Shown: positions 1 to 6,181 of the stretch, piece by piece | How positions within the stretch are numbered: the stretch's first letter is position 1 | Layout of the letters: each line of letters opens with the position of its first letter | Assembly: GCA_025456495.1 (NCBI GenBank) | Contig: JALOKO010000171.1 | Span: 1-7,631, forward strand | Reading direction: 5' to 3' | DNA length: 7,631 nucleotides | DNA from: Bryobacterales bacterium | Lineage (GTDB): Bacteria; Acidobacteriota; Terriglobia; Bryobacterales; Bryobacteraceae | Position numbers and translations under genes: made by a program | Notes under the pieces: generated by a model | Databases searched by the model: none | Told to the model about the DNA's origin: nothing | What the model saw: only the letters and a program-made list of their open reading frames with translations

Positions 1-1143
1 ATCTGGGGATCGCTGGCGGCGCTTGCGTTCGGAGTAGGCCTGTTCTTCGCCATGCCGCAAACCTCCAACGGGCGCAAGGGGCTGCTGGTGGCCTTCGGGA
101 TCATGGGCTTCACGGTGTGGAGCAGCTTTCAGGTGCTGCAGCAAACGCGATTTCTTTACCGGAAACTGGATCTGTCGGTCACCATTGAGACTGACAACCA
201 GGAGACGAAGCAGATCACTACCGTGGTGGTGGGTGGCGAACTCTACATGCCTGTGAATCGCTACGATTTGCCGGTAGCGCTGTTGATGCCCGACGCGTCA
301 GAGGATTCCTACGCGCGGAACGTGTTCCTGGCCAAGGCGCTGGCCCGACGAGGGGTAGCGGCGCTGGCCTATGGGCGGTCCGCGATGGCCGACCCCAGCG
401 CGCTGGCGCCGGTGGACCTGAGCACTCGCGGCGCGGACGTGATCTATATGCTGGACCTGCTGGAGAAGCGCAACGAGATCTACATGCGTCGCGCGGGACT
501 GGTGGGCTTCTACGAAAACGAATGGGTGACGCCTCTGGTGCTGGAGAAAACCAATCGAGTGTACTTCGCGGCGCTGCTGGCTCCAACGGGGATTTCGCCA
601 GAGGAACGCACGCTGGCTTACCTGGACCGGGAGATGCGAGCGGAAGGCTATTCCCAGGATCAGGTGGAAAGCGCACGAGGGCTGGTGCGCGACCTGGCGG
701 AGAACCTGCGAACGGGCGATGTAGGGATGAAACGCACCGAACTCATCCAGCGCTGGGACGCGGCCACCAAGGAACCTTGGTTCGCCGCGCTGGGCTTGCC
801 CGCGGAACCGCCTCAGGTGGGGGCGACTGACCCTACTGCCGTCGCCATGGGCATGAGCCTGCCGGCGTTGTGGAAGAATGCGAAGGTTCCGGTGCGGATT
901 CTTGCGGGAAGTGAAGATCCGCAAAGCCTGCCAGAAACCCTGCGGGAGCGCTTCACCCAATACTTCAAGGACAATGCCGACGCAAACTGGACGCTGGATG
1001 TAGTTGCTGGCGCGAACCACCGGATGGTGCTGCAGGCGGAGTCTTATTCCAGGGATGCGGTGTGGCCTCCGGGCTTCCTGGACAACCTCGCCCGTTGGAT
1101 TGCAGACACCACGCGTCCAACCGATTCCGCAACTGCGCCATAG
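1..1143 (+). CDS. Membrane-anchored alpha/beta-hydrolase-like protein, probable pseudoenzyme (5' partial)
   Basis: The frame is open to the left edge, so the true start is probably upstream. An ATG at 52 is used only for numbering here. The 17 codons before it (IWGSLAALAFGVGLFFA) and residues about 10-30 (GLLVAFGIMGFTVW) form two hydrophobic segments, so this looks like the end of a membrane region. Residues about 57-350 follow the alpha/beta-hydrolase plan: a strand at 74-80, a helix FLAKALARRGVAALAY at 92-107, a strand AGLVGF at 148-153, a helical cap at about 183-250, and a late strand VPVRILAG at 279-286. A D289 (GSEDP) and an H323 (GANHRM) sit where the catalytic acid and histidine normally fall. 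The nucleophile elbow, usually G-x-S-x-G, reads G-F-Y-E-N, with Tyr154 in place of Ser, and the usual HG oxyanion motif reads MPDAS. The fold assignment is an inference from these patterns. If it is right, ordinary serine hydrolysis is unlikely. Substrate and role are unknown. The stop is TAG at 1141, 82 bp before the next gene. Confidence 0.7.
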   Translation: MWGSLAALAFGVGLFFAMPQTSNGRKGLLVAFGIMGFTVWSSFQVLQQTRFLYRKLDLSVTIETDNQETKQITTVVVGGELYMPVNRYDLPVALLMPDASEDSYARNVFLAKALARRGVAALAYGRSAMADPSALAPVDLSTRGADVIYMLDLLEKRNEIYMRRAGLVGFYENEWVTPLVLEKTNRVYFAALLAPTGISPEERTLAYLDREMRAEGYSQDQVESARGLVRDLAENLRTGDVGMKRTELIQRWDAATKEPWFAALGLPAEPPQVGATDPTAVAMGMSLPALWKNAKVPVRILAGSEDPQSLPETLRERFTQYFKDNADANWTLDVVAGANHRMVLQAESYSRDAVWPPGFLDNLARWIADTTRPTDSATAP

Positions 1144-1164
1144 GGCGGGCAGCCGCGGCCGCCC
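1143..1164 (+). other. GC-rich hairpin after the hydrolase-like gene
   Basis: GGGCGG at 1143-1148 can pair with CCGCCC at 1159-1164 around a 10-base loop. It starts at the last base of the stop codon. No T tract follows, so it is not a standard intrinsic terminator. In such GC-rich sequence this stem could arise by chance. Confidence 0.25.
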
Positions 1165-1225
1165 ACTGGCAGCGCTGCGCGATCGGGCAAAGCTCACGTT
1201 GGCGCAATCGAGTAGGATGTTTGGC

Positions 1226-2704
1226 ATGGCCTCTCGAATCGTCACAATCCTGGCTGCGTGGGTGGTCTTGTTGGGCGGAAGTCCGCTGGCCACGCAACCG
1301 TTGCGCGTACACCCCCAAAATCCCCGCTACCTGGAATATCAGGGCAAGCTATTTCTTCCGGTAACCTCGGCAGAGCACTACGGGGCTGTGCTGAACAGCG
1401 ACTTCAACGCAAGCCGCTACCTGAACACGCTGGCCAAGGAGGGGATGAACTACACGCGGGTCTTCACCGGGACCTACGTGGAGGGTCCTGGGAGTTTCGG
1501 CATTCGCCGCAATACGCTGGCGCCAGCGGAAGGGCGGCTACTGACTCCATGGGCGCGGAGCACGGTTCCCGGTTACGCGGCAGGCGGGAATCAGTTTGAC
1601 CTTTCGGAGTGGAACCCCGCGTATTTTGCGCGACTGCGGGAGTTCGTGGCGGAAGCCCAGCGACTGGGGATTGTCGTGGAGGTGACCTTCTTTTCGTCCA
1701 TCTACAACGCCGACCACTGGAAGATCCAACCCTTCCATCCATCGAACAACATCAACGGCACTGAGCTTGGGGATTACCGTCTGGCGCATACACTGCGGAA
1801 TGGGAATCTGCTGGGTCATCAGGAGCGCCTTGTGCGCAAGTTGGTGCGGGAACTGAACGAATTCGACAATCTTTTCTTCGAAGTGCAGAACGAACCGTGG
1901 GCAGACCAGGAAGTCTTCGTCAATACCCGTAACCCCTACCTGCGGGGCGAGGCGCGGACCCGCTATCCGAATTCCATCGACCTGCCCTCAGAAGCCTCGC
2001 TGGATTGGCACGAACAGGTGATGCGCTGGGTAGCGGACGAGGAAAGCAAACTCCCGAAGAAGCATTTGCAGGCATTCAACTATTGCAACTTCTATCATCC
2101 GGTGCATCGTATTCCCGAGTTGGCGTCCATTGTGAACTTCCATTACGCGTATCCCGAAGCGGTACACCTGAATCGCGGGTTGGGCAAACTGATTGGTTAT
2201 GACGAAAGCGGCTTCCAGGAAGGTGGGGAAGCCGTGTATCGCAAGGATGCCTGGCGATTCCTGCTGGCAGGGGGCGGACTATTTAACAGCCTGGATTATT
2301 CCTTCAGCGTGGGAAAGGAGGATGGAACGGATCTGGAGCCGAATGGTCCAGGCGGTGGCAGCCCACGATTGCGGCGGCACTTGAGAATCCTGAGGGAATT
2401 TCTGGAGGGCTTCGATCTGGCGGGCATGCATCCGGATGATGACGTCGTGCAGCATGCGCCGGGTTCGTTTGTGCAGGCGCTGTCCAAGCCCGGAATGGCC
2501 TATGCGATGCATGTGGATGCCACTCCTCAGGCGCGTCGCCTTGAGCTATTGCTGCCCGCCGGCCGCTACCGCGCGGAATGGGTAAACCCGGAATCGGGCG
2601 TGGTGCTTCACGCGGAGTCATTGCAGGCAGGCGCAAACCAGGCCGTATTGCTGGCGTTGCCGAAGCCTGGCGCTGACTACGGCCTTCGTCTGAACCGGGA
2701 GTAA
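1226..2704 (+). CDS. Secreted clan GH-A (cellulase/GH5-like) glycoside hydrolase with C-terminal beta-domain
   Basis: The 492-residue protein probably cleaves a glycosidic bond in a plant or microbial polysaccharide; the substrate cannot be told. The frame is open from 1004, but the signal peptide fixes the start at 1226 or 1217. Starting at 1226, residues 1-22 (MASRIVTILAAWVVLLGGSPLA) are a signal peptide, and an AGTAGG sequence lies 9 bases upstream. The catalytic barrel covers about 25-400. A conserved Arg78 occurs in NYTRVF. The acid/base Glu223 lies in the NEP motif (FFEVQNEPW), and the likely nucleophile is Glu327 in GYDESGF. NFHYAYPE at 304-311 precedes it, as in GH5-type enzymes. The N-terminal pattern (NPRYLEYQGKLFLPV) also recalls DUF4038/GH140-type apiosidase-like proteins. 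Residues about 406-492 form a beta-rich domain with YRAEWVNPESG, reminiscent of the 'putative collagen-binding' domain seen at the C-terminus of such proteins. Both catalytic glutamates are present, so it should be active. Export, perhaps to the periplasm, is expected. Confidence 0.8.
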   Translation: MASRIVTILAAWVVLLGGSPLATQPLRVHPQNPRYLEYQGKLFLPVTSAEHYGAVLNSDFNASRYLNTLAKEGMNYTRVFTGTYVEGPGSFGIRRNTLAPAEGRLLTPWARSTVPGYAAGGNQFDLSEWNPAYFARLREFVAEAQRLGIVVEVTFFSSIYNADHWKIQPFHPSNNINGTELGDYRLAHTLRNGNLLGHQERLVRKLVRELNEFDNLFFEVQNEPWADQEVFVNTRNPYLRGEARTRYPNSIDLPSEASLDWHEQVMRWVADEESKLPKKHLQAFNYCNFYHPVHRIPELASIVNFHYAYPEAVHLNRGLGKLIGYDESGFQEGGEAVYRKDAWRFLLAGGGLFNSLDYSFSVGKEDGTDLEPNGPGGGSPRLRRHLRILREFLEGFDLAGMHPDDDVVQHAPGSFVQALSKPGMAYAMHVDATPQARRLELLLPAGRYRAEWVNPESGVVLHAESLQAGANQAVLLALPKPGADYGLRLNRE

Positions 2705-2739
2705 GGCCTGGCGCTGGTTTGAACGGCCGGGCCAGAGCC
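2705..2739 (+). other. Bulged hairpin after the glycoside hydrolase gene
   Basis: GGCCTGGC at 2705-2712 pairs with GCCAGAGCC at 2731-2739, giving eight pairs with one bulged A and an 18-base loop. It lies directly after the TAA stop. It may stabilise or end the upstream transcript, but no T tract follows, so the terminator reading is weak. Confidence 0.3.
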
Positions 2740-2769
2740 GGTTACAGCAGCACCGGGAAACGTGTTGGC

Positions 2770-2790
2770 GGCGAGGCCGCGGCGAGGCCG
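2770..2790 (+). repeat. Short direct repeat upstream of ftsY
   Basis: GGCGAGGCCG occurs at 2770-2779 and again at 2781-2790, an 11-bp period with one spacer base. It lies 20-40 bases before the ftsY start. It could be a binding site or simple slippage. Confidence 0.5.
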
Positions 2791-2795
2791 GTTGC

Positions 2796-2801
2796 TACAA
2801 T
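2796..2801 (+). promoter_or_regulatory. Possible -10 box (TACAAT) for ftsY
   Basis: TACAAT matches five of six bases of the sigma70 -10 consensus and ends eight bases before the ftsY ATG. That position predicts a transcript with almost no leader. No good -35 is seen 16-18 bases upstream. A GAGG at 2802-2805 would also serve as a ribosome binding site if transcription starts further upstream. Confidence 0.3.
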
Positions 2802-2809
2802 GAGGATTC

Positions 2810-3760
2810 ATGATCCAAACCCTCTTTGGTTCTGTTCCGCAAGAGCCCACCTTTTTTGAAAAGCTGCAGCAAGGCCTGAAGAAGACGCGGGAAGGCCTCT
2901 CGCAAAAGCTGGAAGACCTGTTCGCGGGCCGCAAGGAAATCGATGCTGACCTGCTGGATGAGTTGGAGTACGTCCTGATTAGCGCCGATATTGGCGTGCG
3001 CACCACCAGCGAGATTCTGGAGCTGGTGCGGCAGAAACTGGACCGTAAGCAACTGAAGGACATCGACGAACTACGAGCCGTAATCCGAGAGCATCTTCTG
3101 GATGTGCTGCGCATGCCGGAACGGGCGCTGCCGCAAGTGGCCGCTCCTCCGGCGGTGGTGTTGGTGATTGGCGTGAATGGCGCCGGCAAGACGACATCCA
3201 TCGGGAAGCTGGCAACGCGCTATCGCAAGGAAGGGCGCACGGTGCTGCTAGCGGCGGGCGATACCTTCCGCGCAGCGGCCATTGAGCAACTGGAGGTATG
3301 GGGCCAGAGGGCAGGGGTGGAGGTGATCCGGCAAAAGCAGGGGGCTGACCCCAGCGCCGTGGTGTACGACGCCATCCAGGCCGCCAAGGCGCGGGGCGTG
3401 GACTACATCATTGTGGATACGGCGGGGCGGCTGCACACCAAAGACAACCTGATGGCGGAGCTAGAGAAGATCACCCGCACGACGAAAAAGCTGATTCCCG
3501 ATGCGCCACATGAAGTGCTGCTGGTGCTGGATGGCACCACCGGCCAGAATGGAGTGGAGCAGGCCAAGCGATTCACCGCCACCGCCGGTGCTACCGGCAT
3601 CATCCTTACCAAGTTGGACGGGACGGCCAAGGGCGGGGTGGTGATACCCATCGCCCGTGAATTGAACCTTCCCATCCGGTATATTGGCGTGGGAGAGAAG
3701 GCGGATGACCTGCTGCCCTTTGACGCGGAGGAGTTCATCCAATCGATCTTCAGGAAATAG
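2810..3760 (+). CDS. ftsY: Signal recognition particle receptor FtsY
   Basis: FtsY is the SRP receptor GTPase. It docks ribosome-SRP complexes at the inner membrane for co-translational insertion of membrane proteins. The 316 residues cover a short N-terminal amphipathic stretch with the family motif FFEKLQQGLKKTREGL (15-30), the helical N domain to about 105, and the NG GTPase domain from about 115. Visible GTPase motifs are the P-loop GVNGAGKT (121-128), the SRP-type insertion DTFRAAA (151-157), DTAGR (203-207), TKLDGTAKGG (267-276) and the closing GVGEKADDLLPF (293-304). The long acidic A domain of the E. coli protein is absent, as in many other bacteria, so this is a complete short-form protein. 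The ATG at 2810 has GAGG five bases upstream and the N-terminus matches the family. All nucleotide-binding residues look intact. ribD follows after 49 bp. Confidence 0.97.
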   Translation: MIQTLFGSVPQEPTFFEKLQQGLKKTREGLSQKLEDLFAGRKEIDADLLDELEYVLISADIGVRTTSEILELVRQKLDRKQLKDIDELRAVIREHLLDVLRMPERALPQVAAPPAVVLVIGVNGAGKTTSIGKLATRYRKEGRTVLLAAGDTFRAAAIEQLEVWGQRAGVEVIRQKQGADPSAVVYDAIQAAKARGVDYIIVDTAGRLHTKDNLMAELEKITRTTKKLIPDAPHEVLLVLDGTTGQNGVEQAKRFTATAGATGIILTKLDGTAKGGVVIPIARELNLPIRYIGVGEKADDLLPFDAEEFIQSIFRK

Positions 3761-3809
3761 CAGGCTCTTCTGGAACGCGAACCCATTTCGAGGATAGTGT
3801 AGGCGCACG

Positions 3810-4913
3810 ATGGACGATGCGGCGTATTTGCGAGAGGCGTTGCGGCTGGCGGCGCTGGGGAAAGGGCAAACGAGTCCAAACCCGGCCGTGGGCGCGGTGA
3901 TCGTGCGCGACGGCGAAATTGTTGGCAAGGGCTATCACACATGGCGGGGCGTGCATCATGCTGAGGTGTTGGCCTTGCAGGAGGCAGGTGAGCGAGCGCG
4001 TGGGGCAACCGCCTATGTTTCGCTGGAGCCGTGCGGGCATATGGGGCGCACCCCACCCTGTACGCAAGCCCTGGTGGATGCCGGCATCGCCCGCGTGGTG
4101 TGCGCCATGCAGGACCCGAATCCGCTGGTACAGGGCAAGGGATTTGCCGCGCTGCGAGCGGCCGGACTGCAGGTGGAGTTGCCTCCAGGCTTTGCGCAGG
4201 AAGCCGAACAGTTGAACGAGGCCTTCGTCCACTTCATGCGCACCGGGCGACCGTTGGTGCTGTTGAAATCGGCGGTCACCTTGGATGGAAAAATCGCGGC
4301 GCCCTGGGACAATTCCGGCTGGATCACCAGTGAGCGGGCGCGGGCGCATGTCCAGGAGGTGCGCCACCAGTACGACGCGATTCTGACCGGCATCGGCACG
4401 CTGCTGTCAGACGATTGCCTACTGACTGACCGAAGCGGGATTGAGCGTCCGCGACCGCTGCTACGCATCGTGGTGGATTCGCTGTTGCGCACTCCCGCGG
4501 AATCGAAGATGGTGCGGAGTTGTCAGGGCGATGTGCTGATTGCCACCACGTCGGCGGCTGACCCCCAACGCAAGCAGTCCCTGGAAAGCGCGGGCGTGCG
4601 GGTGGTGGCTTTCGATGGGGCGCGGGGCCGCGTGAGCCTGCGCAAGTTGGTGGAATACCTGGCCAGCCAGCGCTACCTGTCGCTGATGATTGAGGCGGGG
4701 AGCAAGATCAACTGGGCAGCCCTGGAAGAGGAGATTGTGGACAAGGTGCTGTTCTACTACGCGCCAAAGATCCTGGGGGGATTGCAAAGCCTACCCGTAG
4801 CGGGCGGCATCGGAAAGATGAGCCGAGCCGAGGCGATTGTGATGGAACGGGTACGCATCCACAGCATCCCGCCGGATGAGTTTGCCGTGGAGGCCTACGT
4901 CGTCAAGGCCTAG
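3810..4913 (+). CDS. ribD: Bifunctional riboflavin biosynthesis deaminase/reductase RibD
   Basis: RibD converts 2,5-diamino-6-ribosylamino-4(3H)-pyrimidinone 5'-phosphate to 5-amino-6-ribitylamino-uracil phosphate by deamination and then NADPH-dependent reduction, in the cytoplasm. The 367 residues match the usual two-domain length. The N-terminal cytidine-deaminase-like domain (about 1-145) carries TSPNPAVGAVIV (21-32), the zinc and proton-relay motif HAE (H50, E52), and the zinc cysteines C75 and C84 in PCGHMGRTPPC. The reductase domain (about 146-367) carries KSAVTLDGKIA (153-163), GIGTLLSDD (194-202) and IEAGSKINWAAL (294-305), where many relatives have EGG rather than EAG. The ATG at 3810 gives the typical N-terminus (DDAAYLREALRLA) but has only a weak AGG upstream. 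It is 49 bp after ftsY and 18 bp before the riboflavin synthase gene, so it likely shares their transcript. No FMN riboswitch was recognised upstream. Confidence 0.96.
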   Translation: MDDAAYLREALRLAALGKGQTSPNPAVGAVIVRDGEIVGKGYHTWRGVHHAEVLALQEAGERARGATAYVSLEPCGHMGRTPPCTQALVDAGIARVVCAMQDPNPLVQGKGFAALRAAGLQVELPPGFAQEAEQLNEAFVHFMRTGRPLVLLKSAVTLDGKIAAPWDNSGWITSERARAHVQEVRHQYDAILTGIGTLLSDDCLLTDRSGIERPRPLLRIVVDSLLRTPAESKMVRSCQGDVLIATTSAADPQRKQSLESAGVRVVAFDGARGRVSLRKLVEYLASQRYLSLMIEAGSKINWAALEEEIVDKVLFYYAPKILGGLQSLPVAGGIGKMSRAEAIVMERVRIHSIPPDEFAVEAYVVKA

Positions 4914-4916
4914 GTT

Positions 4917-4923
4917 GAGGGGG
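4917..4923 (+). promoter_or_regulatory. Ribosome binding site for riboflavin synthase (GTG start)
   Basis: GAGGGGG lies eight bases before the GTG at 4932. It supports that GTG as the start, giving the conserved N-terminus MFTGIIEE. Confidence 0.75.
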
Positions 4924-4931
4924 CTGCGCCT

Positions 4932-5579
4932 GTGTTTACGGGAATCATTGAAGAGGTAGGAACCATTGAGCGGCTGCGACAGGGGGCGACCGGAGCCGAA
5001 CTGCGCATTGCCGCCTCCATCGTTACCGGGGACGCCAAGGAAGGCGATTCGATTTCGGTGAGCGGTGTCTGCCTGACTGCGCGAGACCTGACCGCGAAGG
5101 GGTTCAGCGCGGACCTGTCGCCGGAAACGCTGCACCGAACGGGATTGCGCGGGTTGCGGGTGGGGTCCCCCGTAAACCTTGAGCGCGCCTTGCTGCCCAC
5201 GTCCCGGCTGGGAGGACACATCGTGCAGGGCCACGTGGATGGGGTGGGGACGGTGGAGTGCCTGAAGGAGCTGGGCGACGGCAACTGGTGGCTGACGATT
5301 GCCGTTCCGGACGAGGTTGAGCGCTATTGTGTGTTCAAGGGATCCGTGTCGATTGACGGAGTGAGCCTGACGATTGCGGCGCTGGAAGGGCGACTGCTGA
5401 GCGTGGCGGTGATTCCGCACACCTATGCGCACACGTCCATGCGAACATACGCCCAAGGGCGGCCGGTGAATCTGGAAATCGACATCGTAGCCAAGTACGT
5501 GGAGAAGATGCTGGGTGGGCGCGTTGCGAGTGCCAAGCCGACGTTGACGGAGCAAAAGCTGCGCGAGTTGGGATACTAG
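4932..5579 (+). CDS. ribE: Riboflavin synthase, alpha chain
   Basis: This enzyme dismutates two 6,7-dimethyl-8-ribityllumazines into riboflavin and the pyrimidine precursor, the last step of the pathway. It is usually a cytosolic homotrimer. The 215 residues hold two repeated lumazine-binding domains. The first (about 1-97) has MFTGIIEEVG, GDSISVSGVCLT (38-49), and DLSPETL (61-67), followed by NLERAL (82-87) and RLGGHIVQGHVDG (92-104). The second (about 98-195) has GSVSIDGVSLTI (137-148), VAVIPHT (158-164) and VNLEIDIVAKYVEK (179-192). A GTG start at 4932 is chosen because it gives the invariant MFTG opening and has a good ribosome binding site. About 20 residues after YVEKML are family-variable. 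It lies 18 bp after ribD, a typical operon spacing. The symbol varies by species (ribE or ribC). Confidence 0.96.
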   Translation: MFTGIIEEVGTIERLRQGATGAELRIAASIVTGDAKEGDSISVSGVCLTARDLTAKGFSADLSPETLHRTGLRGLRVGSPVNLERALLPTSRLGGHIVQGHVDGVGTVECLKELGDGNWWLTIAVPDEVERYCVFKGSVSIDGVSLTIAALEGRLLSVAVIPHTYAHTSMRTYAQGRPVNLEIDIVAKYVEKMLGGRVASAKPTLTEQKLRELGY

Positions 5580-5582
5580 CCC

Positions 5583-5660
5583 CAGTGCAAGCCCAATGCG
5601 CAGTGCAAGCCCAATGCGCAGTGCAAGCCCAATGCGCAGTGCAGACCCAATGCGCAGTGC
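5583..5660 (+). repeat. 18-bp tandem repeat, 4.3 copies
   Basis: The unit CAGTGCAAGCCCAATGCG is repeated perfectly at 5583-5600, 5601-5618 and 5619-5636. A fourth copy at 5637-5654 has AG changed to GA at unit positions 8-9, and a partial copy CAGTGC ends at 5660. The array starts four bases after the riboflavin synthase stop and ends 40 bases before the VOC gene start. Each unit junction makes a near-palindrome, CAaTGCGCAgTG, around TGCGCA. The period is a multiple of three and the VOC reading frame stays open through it, encoding MRSASP repeats. Function is unknown; replication slippage is the simplest origin. Confidence 0.95.
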
Positions 5661-5689
5661 CTGGAATTCCACTGACGATGCCAACCCAT

Positions 5690-5693
5690 GGAG
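5690..5693 (+). promoter_or_regulatory. Ribosome binding site deciding the VOC gene start
   Basis: GGAG lies seven bases before the ATG at 5701. The upstream in-frame ATGs at 5596, 5614, 5632 and 5650 all lie within the repeat units and have no comparable site. This supports 5701 as the start. Confidence 0.55.
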
Positions 5694-5700
5694 CATCCTG

Positions 5701-6063
5701 ATGTGTTTGGAAAAACTCTCACCCATTCTGCCATCGCGTGAGATTGCAGCCACTGAGGCGTTTTGGCAGCGGCTGGGGTTCGTCACCATCTACCGGGACG
5801 ATCGCTATCTGCTGCTGAAGCGCGAGGGCGCGGAGGTTCACTTCTGGCTGAACCGCAATCTTGACCCTGCAAGTAACGACGTGGGCGCCTATTTGCGGCC
5901 TTCGGACATGGATGAGCTCGACGCGGAATGGGGCGCACTGGGGCTGCCATCGGCGGGCATTCCCCGGCTGGAGCGAGCGGAAGACAAGCCTTGGGGCATG
6001 CGCGAGCTTGCGCTGATTGACGAGGATGGCAACCTGATCCGAGCAGGCGTGGAACGACGCTAA
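5701..6063 (+). CDS. VOC-fold protein, bleomycin-resistance/glyoxalase-like
   Basis: The 120-residue protein has the size and pattern of a single-chain vicinal-oxygen-chelate protein of the bleomycin-resistance type. Visible features are LSPILPSREIAATEAFWQRLGF at the N-terminus (the first beta-alpha module with an aromatic residue in the helix), the paired strands YLLLKREGAEVHFWL, the second module starting at AYLRPSDMDELDAEW, and the closing MRELALIDEDGNLIRAG, which matches the family's 'DP.GN.i..g' ending. Such proteins usually act as dimers and bind drugs such as bleomycin, or small metabolites. The ligand here cannot be told, and calling it a resistance gene would go too far. The ATG at 5701 is preferred because it has GGAG seven bases upstream and starts just before the conserved domain. 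A start at 5596 would add 35 residues, largely MRSASP repeats. The gap of 121 bp from riboflavin synthase leaves its transcription unclear. Confidence 0.82.
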   Translation: MCLEKLSPILPSREIAATEAFWQRLGFVTIYRDDRYLLLKREGAEVHFWLNRNLDPASNDVGAYLRPSDMDELDAEWGALGLPSAGIPRLERAEDKPWGMRELALIDEDGNLIRAGVERR

Positions 6064-6133
6064 GCACCCCATCCACACGCGCGCGCAGGCAGACCGCAAG
6101 CACCGCTGGGTGAAGATGCGCTCCTCCACTGCT

Positions 6134-6161
6134 TTGTAAACCGCGTGTGCGGTTATATAAT
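6134..6161 (+). promoter_or_regulatory. Sigma70-type promoter of the TonB-dependent receptor gene
   Basis: TTGTAA at 6134-6139 (four of six matches to the -35 consensus) and a perfect TATAAT at 6156-6161 are 16 bases apart. Transcription would start near 6168, giving a leader of about 20 bases that just includes the Shine-Dalgarno site. It is the best promoter in the window. Confidence 0.72.
6139..6154 (+). promoter_or_regulatory. Perfect inverted repeat in the promoter spacer, possible operator
   Basis: AACCGC at 6139-6144 and GCGGTT at 6149-6154 are exact inverted copies separated by GTGT. The dyad fills almost the whole spacer between the -35 and -10 boxes, where a bound dimer would block or remodel RNA polymerase. 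As RNA it would mostly not be transcribed, so a DNA-binding role is more likely than a hairpin. The regulator is unknown. Confidence 0.55.
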
Positions 6162-6175
6162 GGCGGCACTGATTC

Positions 6176-6181
6176 AGGAGG
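6176..6181 (+). promoter_or_regulatory. Strong Shine-Dalgarno site of the TonB-dependent receptor gene
   Basis: AGGAGG lies six bases before the ATG at 6188. It fixes the start, which in turn gives a good signal peptide. Confidence 0.85.

Noticed and set aside
1004..1225. Upstream extension of the glycoside hydrolase frame to ATG 1004
   Set aside because: It would overlap the hydrolase-like gene by 140 bases and bury the signal peptide behind 74 residues of basic, low-complexity sequence.
298..1293. Long minus-strand open frame (331 codons)
   Set aside because: It lies antisense to the hydrolase-like gene and the start of the glycoside hydrolase gene, shows no recognisable domain, and is rich in Arg, His and Gln, as expected for the complement of GC-rich coding DNA.
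3761..3809. FMN riboswitch before ribD
   Set aside because: The gap is only 49 bases, far too short for the roughly 140-base RFN element, and nothing like its conserved core was recognised upstream.
3403..4056. Minus-strand open frame across the ftsY-ribD junction
   Set aside because: It is antisense to two well-supported genes, with shadow-type composition and no recognisable motif.
5688..5741. Short ATG frame (17 codons) overlapping the VOC start, as a possible leader peptide
   Set aside because: Its ATG overlaps the VOC ribosome binding site, it has no ribosome binding site of its own, and the peptide has no attenuator-like feature.
4791..5789. Long minus-strand open frame (332 codons) including RIGLAL repeats
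   Set aside because: It is the antisense of riboflavin synthase and of the 18-bp repeat. The hexapeptide repeats only reflect the repeat DNA. No domain or credible start signal is seen.
6064..6133. Terminator after the VOC gene
   Set aside because: CACCC at 6065-6069 can pair with GGGTG at 6108-6112, but the loop is about 38 bases and no T tract follows.
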